Assembly: GCA_002344565.1 (NCBI GenBank)
Contig: DDTZ01000024.1
Location: 1,963 to 11,014, forward strand
Direction: 5' to 3'
Source: Bdellovibrionaceae bacterium UBA2351
GTDB lineage: Bacteria; Bdellovibrionota; Bdellovibrionia; Bdellovibrionales; Bdellovibrionaceae
DNA length: 9,052 nucleotides
Translations under genes and position numbers: made by a program
Shown here: positions 1-6,141 of the stretch, piece by piece
Layout: each line of letters opens with the position of its first letter
How positions within the stretch are numbered: the first letter of the stretch is position 1
Notes under the pieces: generated by a model
Database searches by the model: none
Seen by the model: only the letters and a program-made list of their open reading frames with translations
Told to the model about the DNA's origin: nothing

Positions 1-686
1 TCTTCGGTTCCGTAGTGAACTAAAAGTTCCGCGGGACCTAACGAGTTTGGAACCATGACCATGATCGACATGGCTAGTGATCGGCTGGCTAATTTATGAA
101 CGACTTCGCTATTCGCCATTGCCGAGAAGCCTAAACCGCCATATTCTTTCGGAATAATCATGCCTAAGAATTTTTCTTTTTTAATAATTTCCCATGCGTC
201 TTGAGGGATTTCACGCGTTTCCCATAATTTCCAGTCGTCGATGGCAGCACACAATCGTTCAACTGGTCCGTCCATAAATGCTTTTTCGTCAGCGGTTAGG
301 TGAGGGTAGGGTTCGTTGATTAGTTTTTTGAAGTCTGGTTTTCCCGAGAATAAATCTTTCTCTACCCAAACAGAACCCGCTTCAATCGCACTGCGCTCGG
401 TTTCTGAAATCGCGGGCATGATGTTCGCTAAAATTTTCATTAGCCAGCTTGATACCGCTACTTTACGAATGGGTGGAATGATAAAGATCAAACTGATCAG
501 GGCATAAGCGGCCACCACCGCTGTGGGAGCACCGAAGCCCCAAAGAATTGCGGAAACCGCAATCGTCCATACGATCAGCGGTGCGCCTAGAAAACCTAGC
601 GCCAATACTGCCAGTATCGAGCCGGCTATCGCCATAGCCATCACTTCATCCTGAAGGAAGAAGCCTTGATACAATAATGAGTCCAT
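1..686 (-). CDS. fadE: Acyl-CoA dehydrogenase FadE, N-terminal part (runs off left edge)
   Basis: Catalyses the first, FAD-dependent oxidation step of fatty-acid beta-oxidation (acyl-CoA to trans-2-enoyl-CoA) at the inner membrane. Only the first 228 codons are present; the family is usually about 800 residues, so the catalytic core lies outside. Visible: two or three hydrophobic segments (about residues 14-72) that anchor FadE-type enzymes, then the FadE signature SETERSAIEAGSVW (94-107) and DLFSGKPDFKKL (111-122). Next come KEYGGLGFSA (180-189) and VPNSLGPAELLVHYGTE (212-228), which closely follow E. coli FadE as I remember it. The ATG at 686 is preceded by GGAGG at 4-5 nt, a strong ribosome-binding site. 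It follows the TetR-family gene after 20 nt on the same strand, so the two are probably co-transcribed and the regulator likely controls it. No in-frame stop is seen up to the window edge. Confidence 0.95.
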   Translation of the reverse strand, partial: MDSLLYQGFFLQDEVMAMAIAGSILAVLALGFLGAPLIVWTIAVSAILWGFGAPTAVVAAYALISLIFIIPPIRKVAVSSWLMKILANIMPAISETERSAIEAGSVWVEKDLFSGKPDFKKLINEPYPHLTADEKAFMDGPVERLCAAIDDWKLWETREIPQDAWEIIKKEKFLGMIIPKEYGGLGFSAMANSEVVHKLASRSLAMSIMVMVPNSLGPAELLVHYGTE

Positions 687-706
687 ATAACCTCCAATGG
701 TTTTAC

Positions 707-1345
707 CTATTTCTTTTTTTTACTTTTATCTTTTGTGTTTAAATTAATGTGTGATGCACGCGACATAGTTAACAACGTATTGAACGCGCGCTTCAAGTGA
801 AGTTCGGCTTTTGGGTCATCTAACATTCGTTTAAAATGAAAATATCCCAGCACGTGGGAGTACATTGACCATGCAAAAAGTTCGACATCTAAATCCTGAC
901 GAAAATGGCCTTCTTCAACAGCAATGCGCGCTGCTTTTTCTACGTTCGTAATTAAATCTTTTTGCACATTTTTAGCGAAATCACGTAGTGGCCCCGGCCT
1001 ATCATCCAATTCGATCGAAGCCGCGATGAGAATGCGTCCACCTTGAAGGGCACCATCGTCATTCAGATGATGAAGCCAGTTTTTAAGCATCGCCTGTACG
1101 CGTGGTTCTCCACGAGCAAATTTGAATGCGGGTCTTAGAACCACATCAACGAACTGATCGCGAGCTTTTTGAAGAACTTCAAGTTGTAGCTGATCTTTAC
1201 CTTTGAAGTGAGCAAAAAGGCCGCTCTTAGACATGCCAACGGCTTTGGCCAATTCGCCAATGGTTAAACCATCAATGCCATCCCGGCTAGCAATTTTCAC
1301 TGCTGCATCCAAGATTAGCGCTTTGGTTTGACTAGCGACGGCCAC
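707..1345 (-). CDS. TetR/AcrR-family transcriptional regulator
   Basis: DNA-binding repressor, probably a dimer that responds to a small ligand. With a GTG start at 1345 the protein has 212 residues, typical for the family. The N-terminal TetR helix-turn-helix is clear: ALILDAAVKIASRDG (9-23), then LTIGELAKAVGMSKSGLFAHF (27-47) with the usual GLF-HF end of the recognition helix. The rest is a helical ligand/dimer domain, ending in a lysine-rich tail (KDKSKKKK). Start choice: GTG 1345 has a perfect AGGAGG 5 nt upstream. An in-frame ATG at 1396 would add 17 residues, but it lies on the -35 box and has no ribosome-binding site. The gene sits 20 nt upstream of fadE, which suggests control of fatty-acid oxidation with an acyl-CoA-like ligand (inference). 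The dyad in its promoter points to autoregulation. Confidence 0.93.
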   Translation of the reverse strand: MAVASQTKALILDAAVKIASRDGIDGLTIGELAKAVGMSKSGLFAHFKGKDQLQLEVLQKARDQFVDVVLRPAFKFARGEPRVQAMLKNWLHHLNDDGALQGGRILIAASIELDDRPGPLRDFAKNVQKDLITNVEKAARIAVEEGHFRQDLDVELFAWSMYSHVLGYFHFKRMLDDPKAELHLKRAFNTLLTMSRASHINLNTKDKSKKKK

Positions 1346-1368
1346 CGGTACCTCCTGTACATAGAGCC

Positions 1369-1396
1369 AGAATAGCACGACCGTTCGTTCTGTCAA
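1369..1396 (-). promoter_or_regulatory. Promoter of the TetR-fadE operon
   Basis: On the minus strand TTGACA (1391-1396, perfect -35) is followed after 16 nt by TATTCT (1369-1374, four of six matches to the -10 consensus). The predicted start of transcription falls about 10 nt upstream of the AGGAGG at 1351-1356. This fits the GTG start at 1345 and argues against the ATG at 1396. Confidence 0.6.
1377..1388. promoter_or_regulatory. Imperfect palindrome in the promoter spacer, candidate TetR operator
   Basis: ACGACCGTTCGT reads ACGAACGGTCGT on the other strand; 10 of 12 positions are symmetric. It lies entirely between the -35 and -10 boxes of the regulator's promoter, where bound repressor would block RNA polymerase. 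The ACGAACG-type half site resembles operators of several TetR-family repressors, but that this protein binds here is inference. I saw no second copy elsewhere in the window. Confidence 0.5.
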
Positions 1397-1433
1397 GATG
1401 CCTGAGGAAACGTCTCACTCTGTGACAAAGGGA

Positions 1434-1826
1434 TTACTTGCCGGAAATAAGTTCGATTTTGTATCCGTTAGGATCTTCGATAAACGCGATCACGGTGGTT
1501 CCGTGCTTCATGGGGCCTGGTTCACGAGTAACCTTGCCACCACGACTTTTAACTCTGTCGCAAAATCCATAAATATCGTCCACGGCCAAAGCAATATGCC
1601 CAAATGCATTGCCCAGTGTATAGCTTGATGTATCCCAATTGTGGGTGAGTTCAATCGATCCACCTTGGTCTTTATCGGGACCAAATCCAACAAAGACTAA
1701 TGTAAATTTGCCTTCGGGATAATCTTTGCGGGATTGCACCTGCATGCCCACTACATCTGTGTAAAATTTTATAGATTCTTCCAGATTGTTCACTCGAATC
1801 ATTGTATGTAAAATGCGCGGGCTCAT
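1434..1826 (-). CDS. gloA: Lactoylglutathione lyase (glyoxalase I)
   Basis: Isomerises the hemithioacetal of methylglyoxal and glutathione to S-lactoylglutathione, the first step of methylglyoxal detoxification in the cytosol. At 130 residues it has the normal length of the short bacterial GloA. All four metal ligands expected from the E. coli enzyme are in place: His7 (LHTMIRV), Glu59 (SIELTHNW), His77 (GHIALAV) and Glu125 (YKIELI). Also present are SIKFYTDVVGM (18-28), REPGPMKHGTTVIAF (101-115) and EDPNGYKIEL (117-126). The lack of the eukaryotic insertion suggests the Ni/Co-dependent type. The ATG at 1826 comes only 3 nt after the stop codon of the FecR-domain gene, with a weak GAAG upstream, so it is probably translationally coupled in one operon. 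The functional link to the FecR protein is not obvious. Confidence 0.95.
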   Translation of the reverse strand: MSPRILHTMIRVNNLEESIKFYTDVVGMQVQSRKDYPEGKFTLVFVGFGPDKDQGGSIELTHNWDTSSYTLGNAFGHIALAVDDIYGFCDRVKSRGGKVTREPGPMKHGTTVIAFIEDPNGYKIELISGK

Positions 1827-1829
1827 AAA

Positions 1830-2501
1830 TTACTTCACAGATTTAGAATCGTTGGCTGCTGGTAGTTCTTCTTTGCCAGTGACTTCAAGGGCTTTAAGTG
1901 TTTTTTCTACCCACGGCGCTTTAGCTGTGATGATTTTTACAGCTTCGCCTTCTTTGTGGCGAATAAATTTACCTGCTTCCACTAGAAAACCTGTTTTTGA
2001 TTCGTTCGGTTTGTAAGAAACCTTTCCTTCAAACGTGCAAATTACATTTTCTTTGGTAGCCATGTCATGTTCGACATAGAAATCAGTTCCACGAACACCG
2101 GCAACCGATGTGGGCGTTTTGATTTGGTAGTATTCATCTTTTTGGTCATACTTGTTTTTGATTGAGCTACGAATATTGCCTGCTTTTACATCAATAACCA
2201 CGGCTTTCTGTTTCTGGTTTTCATGTTGATATTTTTCAAAAATGATTTCTGATTTTTCACCAACAACAATAACGTTGCGATCAAGAGTGACGATTTTAGC
2301 CGAGGATTCAGGTCCGGTCGTGAGAGTGTCACCTTCAAGGACATCTAACCCAATGGCTCCGCTCTTTTCAGTGCCGGAGGTCGATACTATTTTTACTTTT
2401 CCTTTAGAAATTAAAACCACACCAAAGCGTTCTTCGGCGCGAGCCGCTGAAAAAAATAAACTAGATACTAAACAAAAAACAGAAATCAACTTAATCATCA
2501 T
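1830..2501 (-). CDS. Exported FecR-domain protein
   Basis: A 223-residue protein with a signal peptide (hydrophobic residues 4-18, likely cleavage after ARA at 22), so probably periplasmic. The FecR domain spans about 50-163: EGDTLTTGPESSAKIVTLD (56-74), a SEIIFEKY strand (84-91), VVIDVKAGNIRSSI (101-114) and the typical IKTPTSVAGVRGTDFYV (127-143), then GKVSY. Unlike classical FecR it has no N-terminal cytoplasmic anti-sigma segment or central membrane span, and no sigma factor or TonB receptor gene is adjacent. It is therefore more likely a stand-alone periplasmic FecR-domain protein than an iron regulator. The C-terminal tail (200-223) is charged and low in complexity. Two tandem ATGs (2501 and 2498) follow AGGAG (2505-2509); the second has the better spacing (6 versus 3 nt), so the true start may be one residue later. 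It is the first gene of an operon with gloA. Confidence 0.88.
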   Translation of the reverse strand: MMIKLISVFCLVSSLFFSAARAEERFGVVLISKGKVKIVSTSGTEKSGAIGLDVLEGDTLTTGPESSAKIVTLDRNVIVVGEKSEIIFEKYQHENQKQKAVVIDVKAGNIRSSIKNKYDQKDEYYQIKTPTSVAGVRGTDFYVEHDMATKENVICTFEGKVSYKPNESKTGFLVEAGKFIRHKEGEAVKIITAKAPWVEKTLKALEVTGKEELPAANDSKSVK

Positions 2502-2517
2502 TTTCTCCTAGAAATTC

Positions 2518-2547
2518 ATTTTCGGATGATAAAATCTAAAGTGTCAA
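2518..2547 (-). promoter_or_regulatory. Possible promoter of the fecR-like/gloA operon
   Basis: On the minus strand a perfect TTGACA (2542-2547) is followed after 18 nt by GAAAAT (2518-2523, four of six -10 matches). A transcript would begin just upstream of the AGGAG. The -10 is weak, so only the -35 is convincing. Confidence 0.3.
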
Positions 2548-2597
2548 AAGATTAGTTGGGAAAGTTTGCCTAACGTAAGAGCCTAAGATTTTTTAAC

Positions 2598-2627
2598 TTG
2601 AGTTCTAAGTCTGCGTAACCGTACCAT
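2598..2627 (+). promoter_or_regulatory. Possible promoter of the amino acid permease
   Basis: TTGAGT (2598-2603), an 18 nt spacer and TACCAT (2622-2627), each with four of six consensus matches. If used, transcription would start at or within a few bases of the GTG initiation codon at 2634, giving a leaderless mRNA. Both boxes are weak, so this is a suggestion only. Confidence 0.22.
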
Positions 2628-2633
2628 ACGAGT

Positions 2634-3983
2634 GTGACCCATTCAAAAACTAATAAAATACATCTAGAACGTCGGCTCGGGCCCGTTGCTGCTACATCTA
2701 TTGTCATCGGTGTTGTTATTGGCACTGGTGTATTTTTGAAGGCTGCGATTATGTCACAAACGGTACAGTCGCCCACAGTAGTATTGTGGGCTTGGATTGC
2801 AGCGGGATTGCTTTCTCTTGCGGGCGCGCTGACTTATGCGGAGCTAGGTTCATTGTTTCCAAAAGCGGGCGGCGAGTATGTATACTTGAAAGAAGCCTAC
2901 GGACCCATGACGGCATTTTTGTTTGGTTGGATGAGGTTTGCAGTGGGCACGCCGGGATCAATTGCGGCCTTTGCGGTAGGCGGGGCAACCTTCGCTTCGA
3001 AAGTATTTAATCTAGAAATCGTAGGTGGCCGCGTTTCGTTTGCTATCAGTCTAATTTTAGTTTTTTCGGGATTGAATTGTCTAACAGTCGCATTCGGAGG
3101 TCGGCTTCAGTCGATCATGACCGCGATAAAATTAGGCCTTATTGTATTTATCATCGGCGGTATTTTTTCGATGTCACAATCATCAACATTTGAGCATATT
3201 TCGTCGGCAGCCGGTGGGTGGCCCGGACTATCTGCATTTGGTACGGCAATGCTTGCGGCGTTGTGGGCATTTGATGGGTGGAATAATTTAACATTTGTCG
3301 GCGGCGAGATAAAAAATCCCGCACGCAATGTTCCCTTGGCTTTAATATTAGGCATGACCGTAGTTTTAATAATCTATGGACTAGCCAATCTATCTTTTTT
3401 CTATGCATTACCTTTTAATGAGGTTCTATCGGCTAATTCAAAAAGTTTTCCCGATGCGCTTCCTGTTGCGACTAAAGCGGCTGCGACTTTTTTAGGTGAA
3501 AATGGAATTTGGTTTCTATCTATTGCTCTGGCATTTTCGGCAATCGGGGGAATGAATGGAAGCATTTTGTCGGGAGCGCGTATTCCATTTGCGATGGCAC
3601 AAGATAAACTTTTTTTTAAAAGTCTGGCGAAGCTTCATCCAAAAACTCATGTGCCATACGTATCTATTGTAGTTCAGGCGGTCATAGCTATTGCCCTGGC
3701 CAGTACGGGAACCTTTGATCAGTTAACCGATTACGTCGTGTTTAGCGGTTGGTTGTTTTATGCGTTAGCCACATACTCTGTATTTATTTTTCGTAAAAGG
3801 ATGCCAGATGCACCACGTTCATACAAAACAATTGGGTATCCGGTGTTACCTATTGTCTTTGTATTGTCTGCGGTGTTTTTGCTAATCAATACGGTTTTGA
3901 CGAGTCCACTAGAAGCTGTGCGCGGACTTTCTATTATCGCTGCAGGTATTCCTCTATTTTTATGGATTAGAAGACACACTTAG
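2634..3983 (+). CDS. APC-superfamily amino acid permease
   Basis: Inner-membrane amino acid transporter of 449 residues with about 12 hydrophobic segments, as usual for the family. Visible marks are the TM1 motif GVVIGTGVFL (26-35, the G-x-IG-x-G-x-F substrate-backbone site) and TYAELGSLFPKAGGEYVYL (67-85) with the conserved PKAGGEY. Further marks are ALWAFDGWNNLTFVGGEIKNP (209-229), ARIPFAMAQDKLF (315-327) and the late helices up to 449. The WAFDGWNN and GGEIKNP motifs place it nearest the LAT-like (L-type) branch; the substrate cannot be read from sequence. The GTG at 2634 is the only plausible start: an in-frame TAA lies at 2616 and no other start codon occurs before TM1 (about residue 18). 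It has no Shine-Dalgarno. It is divergent from the fecR-like operon and probably monocistronic. Confidence 0.9.
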   Translation: MTHSKTNKIHLERRLGPVAATSIVIGVVIGTGVFLKAAIMSQTVQSPTVVLWAWIAAGLLSLAGALTYAELGSLFPKAGGEYVYLKEAYGPMTAFLFGWMRFAVGTPGSIAAFAVGGATFASKVFNLEIVGGRVSFAISLILVFSGLNCLTVAFGGRLQSIMTAIKLGLIVFIIGGIFSMSQSSTFEHISSAAGGWPGLSAFGTAMLAALWAFDGWNNLTFVGGEIKNPARNVPLALILGMTVVLIIYGLANLSFFYALPFNEVLSANSKSFPDALPVATKAAATFLGENGIWFLSIALAFSAIGGMNGSILSGARIPFAMAQDKLFFKSLAKLHPKTHVPYVSIVVQAVIAIALASTGTFDQLTDYVVFSGWLFYALATYSVFIFRKRMPDAPRSYKTIGYPVLPIVFVLSAVFLLINTVLTSPLEAVRGLSIIAAGIPLFLWIRRHT

Positions 3984-4001
3984 AACGTTGTGTATAACTA
4001 C

Positions 4002-4032
4002 TCACACTATCCACGACTTTGGTAGAGTGTGA
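4002..4032. terminator. Stem-loop after the permease, possible terminator
   Basis: TCACACT (4002-4008) pairs with AGTGTGA (4026-4032), a 7-bp stem, with an inner CCA/TGG (4011-4013/4020-4022) across a small internal loop and a 6-nt hairpin loop. It starts 18 nt after the permease stop codon. No T-run follows, so it is not a standard rho-independent terminator; it may instead protect the mRNA 3' end or be a protein-binding dyad. Confidence 0.35.
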
Positions 4033-4086
4033 ATAAACCATTTAAATCTTTGCGCAGTTAGAAAATCATGACATTCTATTTCTAAC

Positions 4087-4551
4087 ATGAAGCTAGAATT
4101 TTTAGTTATGAGTATGTTTTTGCTTTTTAGTGGGTGTTTCTGGAAATCAGAAAAAGACATCGCTCTAAAAGCTGTAAAAGACAAAATAGAAGCCGAGCTT
4201 CTGGCAGAATCTAAAGCGACGTTGCAAAGTAAGCCAATCTTCCACAAGCGCTATGTTAGTATTATCGGTGCCCAGACAGAACTTAAAATTGACAACGCCG
4301 CCGAAATCAACGGCATCGCCACGGTTGTGATCAATGTTAAAACTATCTCAGAGTTCGGTCGCTATAACCTCAGAGAAGTGTTTGGTAAGCAGAATGAAAG
4401 CCGAGATACAAACTTTAACGGAACCGAAGCGCTGGATATGATTTTGAAAATGGTTAATAAGGACTCTGAAAAATACGCTCTCAGAACCTATGCCGTGAAA
4501 ATCAATACCAAGAAGGATTCTGAAGTCACCTCGGTGATGCAGGTTAAGTAG
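4087..4551 (+). CDS. Putative lipoprotein of unknown function
   Basis: I do not recognise this 154-residue protein. It begins with a lipoprotein signal peptide: Lys2, a hydrophobic stretch 5-14, and FSGC with the lipidated cysteine at 17. Phe at -3 of the lipobox is less common than Leu, and a Glu at position 4 is unusual. The mature part has a charged, probably helical segment (20-45: KSEKDIALKAVKDKIEAEL), then a mixed alpha/beta region with a VVINVKTISEFGRYNL strand (80-95) and a C-terminal strand pair. Start: an in-frame TGA at 4069 leaves the ATG at 4087 as the only candidate upstream of the signal peptide. No Shine-Dalgarno is seen. A clear intrinsic terminator follows 6 nt after the stop, so it is probably a single-gene transcript. 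Confidence 0.75.
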   Translation: MKLEFLVMSMFLLFSGCFWKSEKDIALKAVKDKIEAELLAESKATLQSKPIFHKRYVSIIGAQTELKIDNAAEINGIATVVINVKTISEFGRYNLREVFGKQNESRDTNFNGTEALDMILKMVNKDSEKYALRTYAVKINTKKDSEVTSVMQVK

Positions 4552-4557
4552 GATATT

Positions 4558-4581
4558 GGGGCCGTTTTGCCCCTCGTTTTT
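4558..4581 (+). terminator. Rho-independent terminator of the lipoprotein gene
   Basis: GGGGC (4558-4562) and GCCCC (4569-4573) form a 5-bp GC-only stem with a CGTTTT loop, followed after 3 nt by five Ts (4577-4581). It lies just after the TAG at 4549-4551. Confidence 0.75.
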
Positions 4582-4634
4582 GTCACTGTCTTAGTTATAT
4601 TCAATTAAAATCAATAGACTGGCTGAAAATTCGG

Positions 4635-4668
4635 CCTCGAAGTTGCTAAGCTATCAGGCTTAACGAGG
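4635..4668 (+). promoter_or_regulatory. Leader hairpin that can pair the RNase T2 ribosome-binding site
   Basis: CCTCG (4635-4639) is complementary to CGAGG (4664-4668), which contains the GAGG Shine-Dalgarno of the next gene. Nested inside, TAAGC (4647-4651) pairs with GCTTA (4658-4662) around a TATCAG loop. The combined structure would hide the ribosome-binding site. Each stem is only 5 bp, so it would be a modest, possibly conditional block; the pairing is seen in the sequence, the regulatory role is inferred. Confidence 0.4.
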
Positions 4669-4676
4669 ACGGTCCC

Positions 4677-5729
4677 ATGAAATTAATTTTTGCTGCCTTT
4701 TTATTTGTCTCCACGCTCACTTTTGCTCAAAGCCAAGTTGACACTTCGATGGAAGTGGCTAACGAGTGTTTTGCCATTAAAGGTAAGCCTTTTTCTACCT
4801 ATCAAAAGTTTTACTTCAAAGCGGATGGGATTGCCTACGGTTTAAAAAATGGCCAGGAAGTTAAATTAAAATATGACGACTCCTTAAAGAAATTGAACGC
4901 GGACGGTTCGATTAATTACAATGATAGTTTGCAGAATTTTAAAACCGCCAATGGAATTTCGCCTGAAGTCTGTAAGGCTGACCCAAACCAAGTAGGCGGA
5001 TCATCGTCTCGACCAGCTCCGTCGTCATGTAACACCTTGAGCGAAATGGACTCTGTTGTGCTTGCGATGAGCTGGCAACCGGCCTTCTGTGAAGGTAAAG
5101 GCAGCAAGCCAGAATGTAAATTGTCGCAATTCTTATCTCCCGATTCGTACCAGGCTAAAAACTTTACCTTGCATGGTCTTTGGCCAAATAAAAATAGCTG
5201 TGGTCAAAACTACGGTTTTTGCGGCGAAGTAAAATCTAACTCAAGTGATTTCTGTAAATACCCGGAATTTGAGATTACTAATCGTAATGTCGAAAAAGCG
5301 TTAGAAACTGTGATGCCAAGCCGGGCGGCTGGCTCATGTTTAGAGCGTCATGAGTGGCATAAACATGGAACATGTCAAACGCTGGATACTTCAAAATATT
5401 TTGAACGTGCAATTAGGCTTTTAAAGAATTTCAATCAATCTAAAACGGCAGCATTGGTAAGAAAGAATATTAAGAAAACGACTCTGAAGAAATCGGATCT
5501 TCTAAAATCATTAGATGATTCGTTTGGTAAAGATGCGAGTAAACGATTCGTGCTTATCTGCAGCGGCAATATGCTGACTGAAATTCAGGTAAACTTAACG
5601 GCGGCGTCGTTAGACCCGAAAACGGAAGAGGCAAAGGTGACAATCAAAGGTCTATTAAATACATCGGCGACAGGTTACGTTCGTGGCTGTAAGGACCAAA
5701 TTACGATTGATCCAATCGGGCCTAACTAA
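4677..5729 (+). CDS. Secreted RNase T2-family ribonuclease with N-terminal extension
   Basis: Endoribonuclease that cleaves RNA through 2',3'-cyclic phosphates, exported to the periplasm or outside. The signal peptide MKLIFAAFLFVSTLTFA is followed by a likely cut after Ala17. Residues 18-106 form a region I do not recognise, then a Ser/Pro linker (GGSSSRPAPSS, 107-117). The RNase T2 domain runs from about 120: VVLAMSWQPAFC (127-138), active-site motif 1 FTLHGLWPN (163-171, His166), and motif 2 RHEWHKHGTC (224-233) with His225, Glu226 and His230. All expected catalytic residues are present. Many cysteines (31, 99, 118, 138, 147, 175, 182, 193, 221, 233 and others) fit disulfides in an exported enzyme. 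The ATG at 4677 has GAGGA 7 nt upstream. Total length 350 is longer than E. coli RNase I because of the extension. In a predator it could salvage prey RNA (inference). Confidence 0.93.
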   Translation: MKLIFAAFLFVSTLTFAQSQVDTSMEVANECFAIKGKPFSTYQKFYFKADGIAYGLKNGQEVKLKYDDSLKKLNADGSINYNDSLQNFKTANGISPEVCKADPNQVGGSSSRPAPSSCNTLSEMDSVVLAMSWQPAFCEGKGSKPECKLSQFLSPDSYQAKNFTLHGLWPNKNSCGQNYGFCGEVKSNSSDFCKYPEFEITNRNVEKALETVMPSRAAGSCLERHEWHKHGTCQTLDTSKYFERAIRLLKNFNQSKTAALVRKNIKKTTLKKSDLLKSLDDSFGKDASKRFVLICSGNMLTEIQVNLTAASLDPKTEEAKVTIKGLLNTSATGYVRGCKDQITIDPIGPN

Positions 5730-5743
5730 TTAAGTTAGGCCGA
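5716..5743. terminator. Strong hairpin spanning the RNase T2 stop codon
   Basis: GGCCTAACT (5719-5727) and AGTTAGGCC (5733-5741) are perfect complements around an AATTA loop; TCG (5716-5718) and GA (5742-5743) extend the symmetry less well. The TAA stop (5727-5729) lies in the left arm and loop. No T-run follows on either strand. It sits between convergent genes, so it may act as a bidirectional 3' end or stability element. Confidence 0.5.
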
Positions 5744-5774
5744 TAGATAGCCTGTTACGAGAATTCTGTAGGTT

Positions 5775-6122
5775 TTAATTTGCTACCGGCGAATCGATTT
5801 CGAATGCTTCCGCATAGAGATCTGCGTTTTGAGGTTGTGCGCCGACTAATGTAAGACGAGGGTAGCCATCGTCGCCAGAGCGAACTTGGTAATGGTGAAT
5901 CGCGAGTCCTGGTTGAGCCGCGCATTGACCATCTTCCGTAACTTCCATAATGACTTCCAGTTCGACAGGTAGCGAGTCATCGACAGTTGATAAAAGTTTT
6001 TTTAAATCGCCAACAGTCATTGCACGCTTTAGAAGATTTAAAACTTGTTCATGGCTGGCTCCATTTTCTTGGCGCATAGATTCAGAAATTATATCAATTT
6101 GTTCTTTAGTTAAATTTAGCAT
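5775..6122 (-). CDS. Small acidic protein of unknown function
   Basis: A 115-residue protein I cannot assign. No signal peptide or membrane segment is visible, so it is likely cytosolic. The N-terminal 35 residues are probably helical (LTKEQIDIISESMRQEN, then HEQVLNLLKRA). From 36 a segment TVGDLKKLLSTVDDSLPVELE has the pattern of small domains that begin TVGxLxxxL...D.LPV.V, known from several uncharacterised families. A strand-rich part follows (AIHHYQV, YPRLTLVGA) and an acidic tail. The ATG at 6122 has AGGAG 5 nt upstream; an upstream in-frame ATG at 6197 would add 25 residues but has no ribosome-binding site and overlaps the preceding gene and the promoter. It lies 44 nt after the yeeZ-like gene and has its own operator-bearing promoter, so its expression is probably controlled separately. 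Confidence 0.75.
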   Translation of the reverse strand: MLNLTKEQIDIISESMRQENGASHEQVLNLLKRAMTVGDLKKLLSTVDDSLPVELEVIMEVTEDGQCAAQPGLAIHHYQVRSGDDGYPRLTLVGAQPQNADLYAEAFEIDSPVAN

Positions 6123-6141
6123 GTTGGCTCCTGTGAAGATT

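Noticed and set aside
1346..1396. Longer TetR-family protein starting at the ATG at 1396
   Set aside because: The ATG lies on the -35 box, has no ribosome-binding site, and the extra residues do not resemble a TetR N-terminus; the GTG at 1345 has a perfect AGGAGG.
1398..1628. Plus-strand open frame opposite gloA
   Set aside because: Antisense to a fully conserved glyoxalase I; no signal of its own.
1830..2501. Iron-responsive FecR anti-sigma system
   Set aside because: The protein has a signal peptide and no cytoplasmic anti-sigma segment, and no sigma factor or TonB receptor gene is nearby.
2242..2511. Plus-strand open frame opposite the FecR-domain gene
   Set aside because: Antisense shadow: no ribosome-binding site and no recognisable domain, while the opposite strand has clear FecR motifs.
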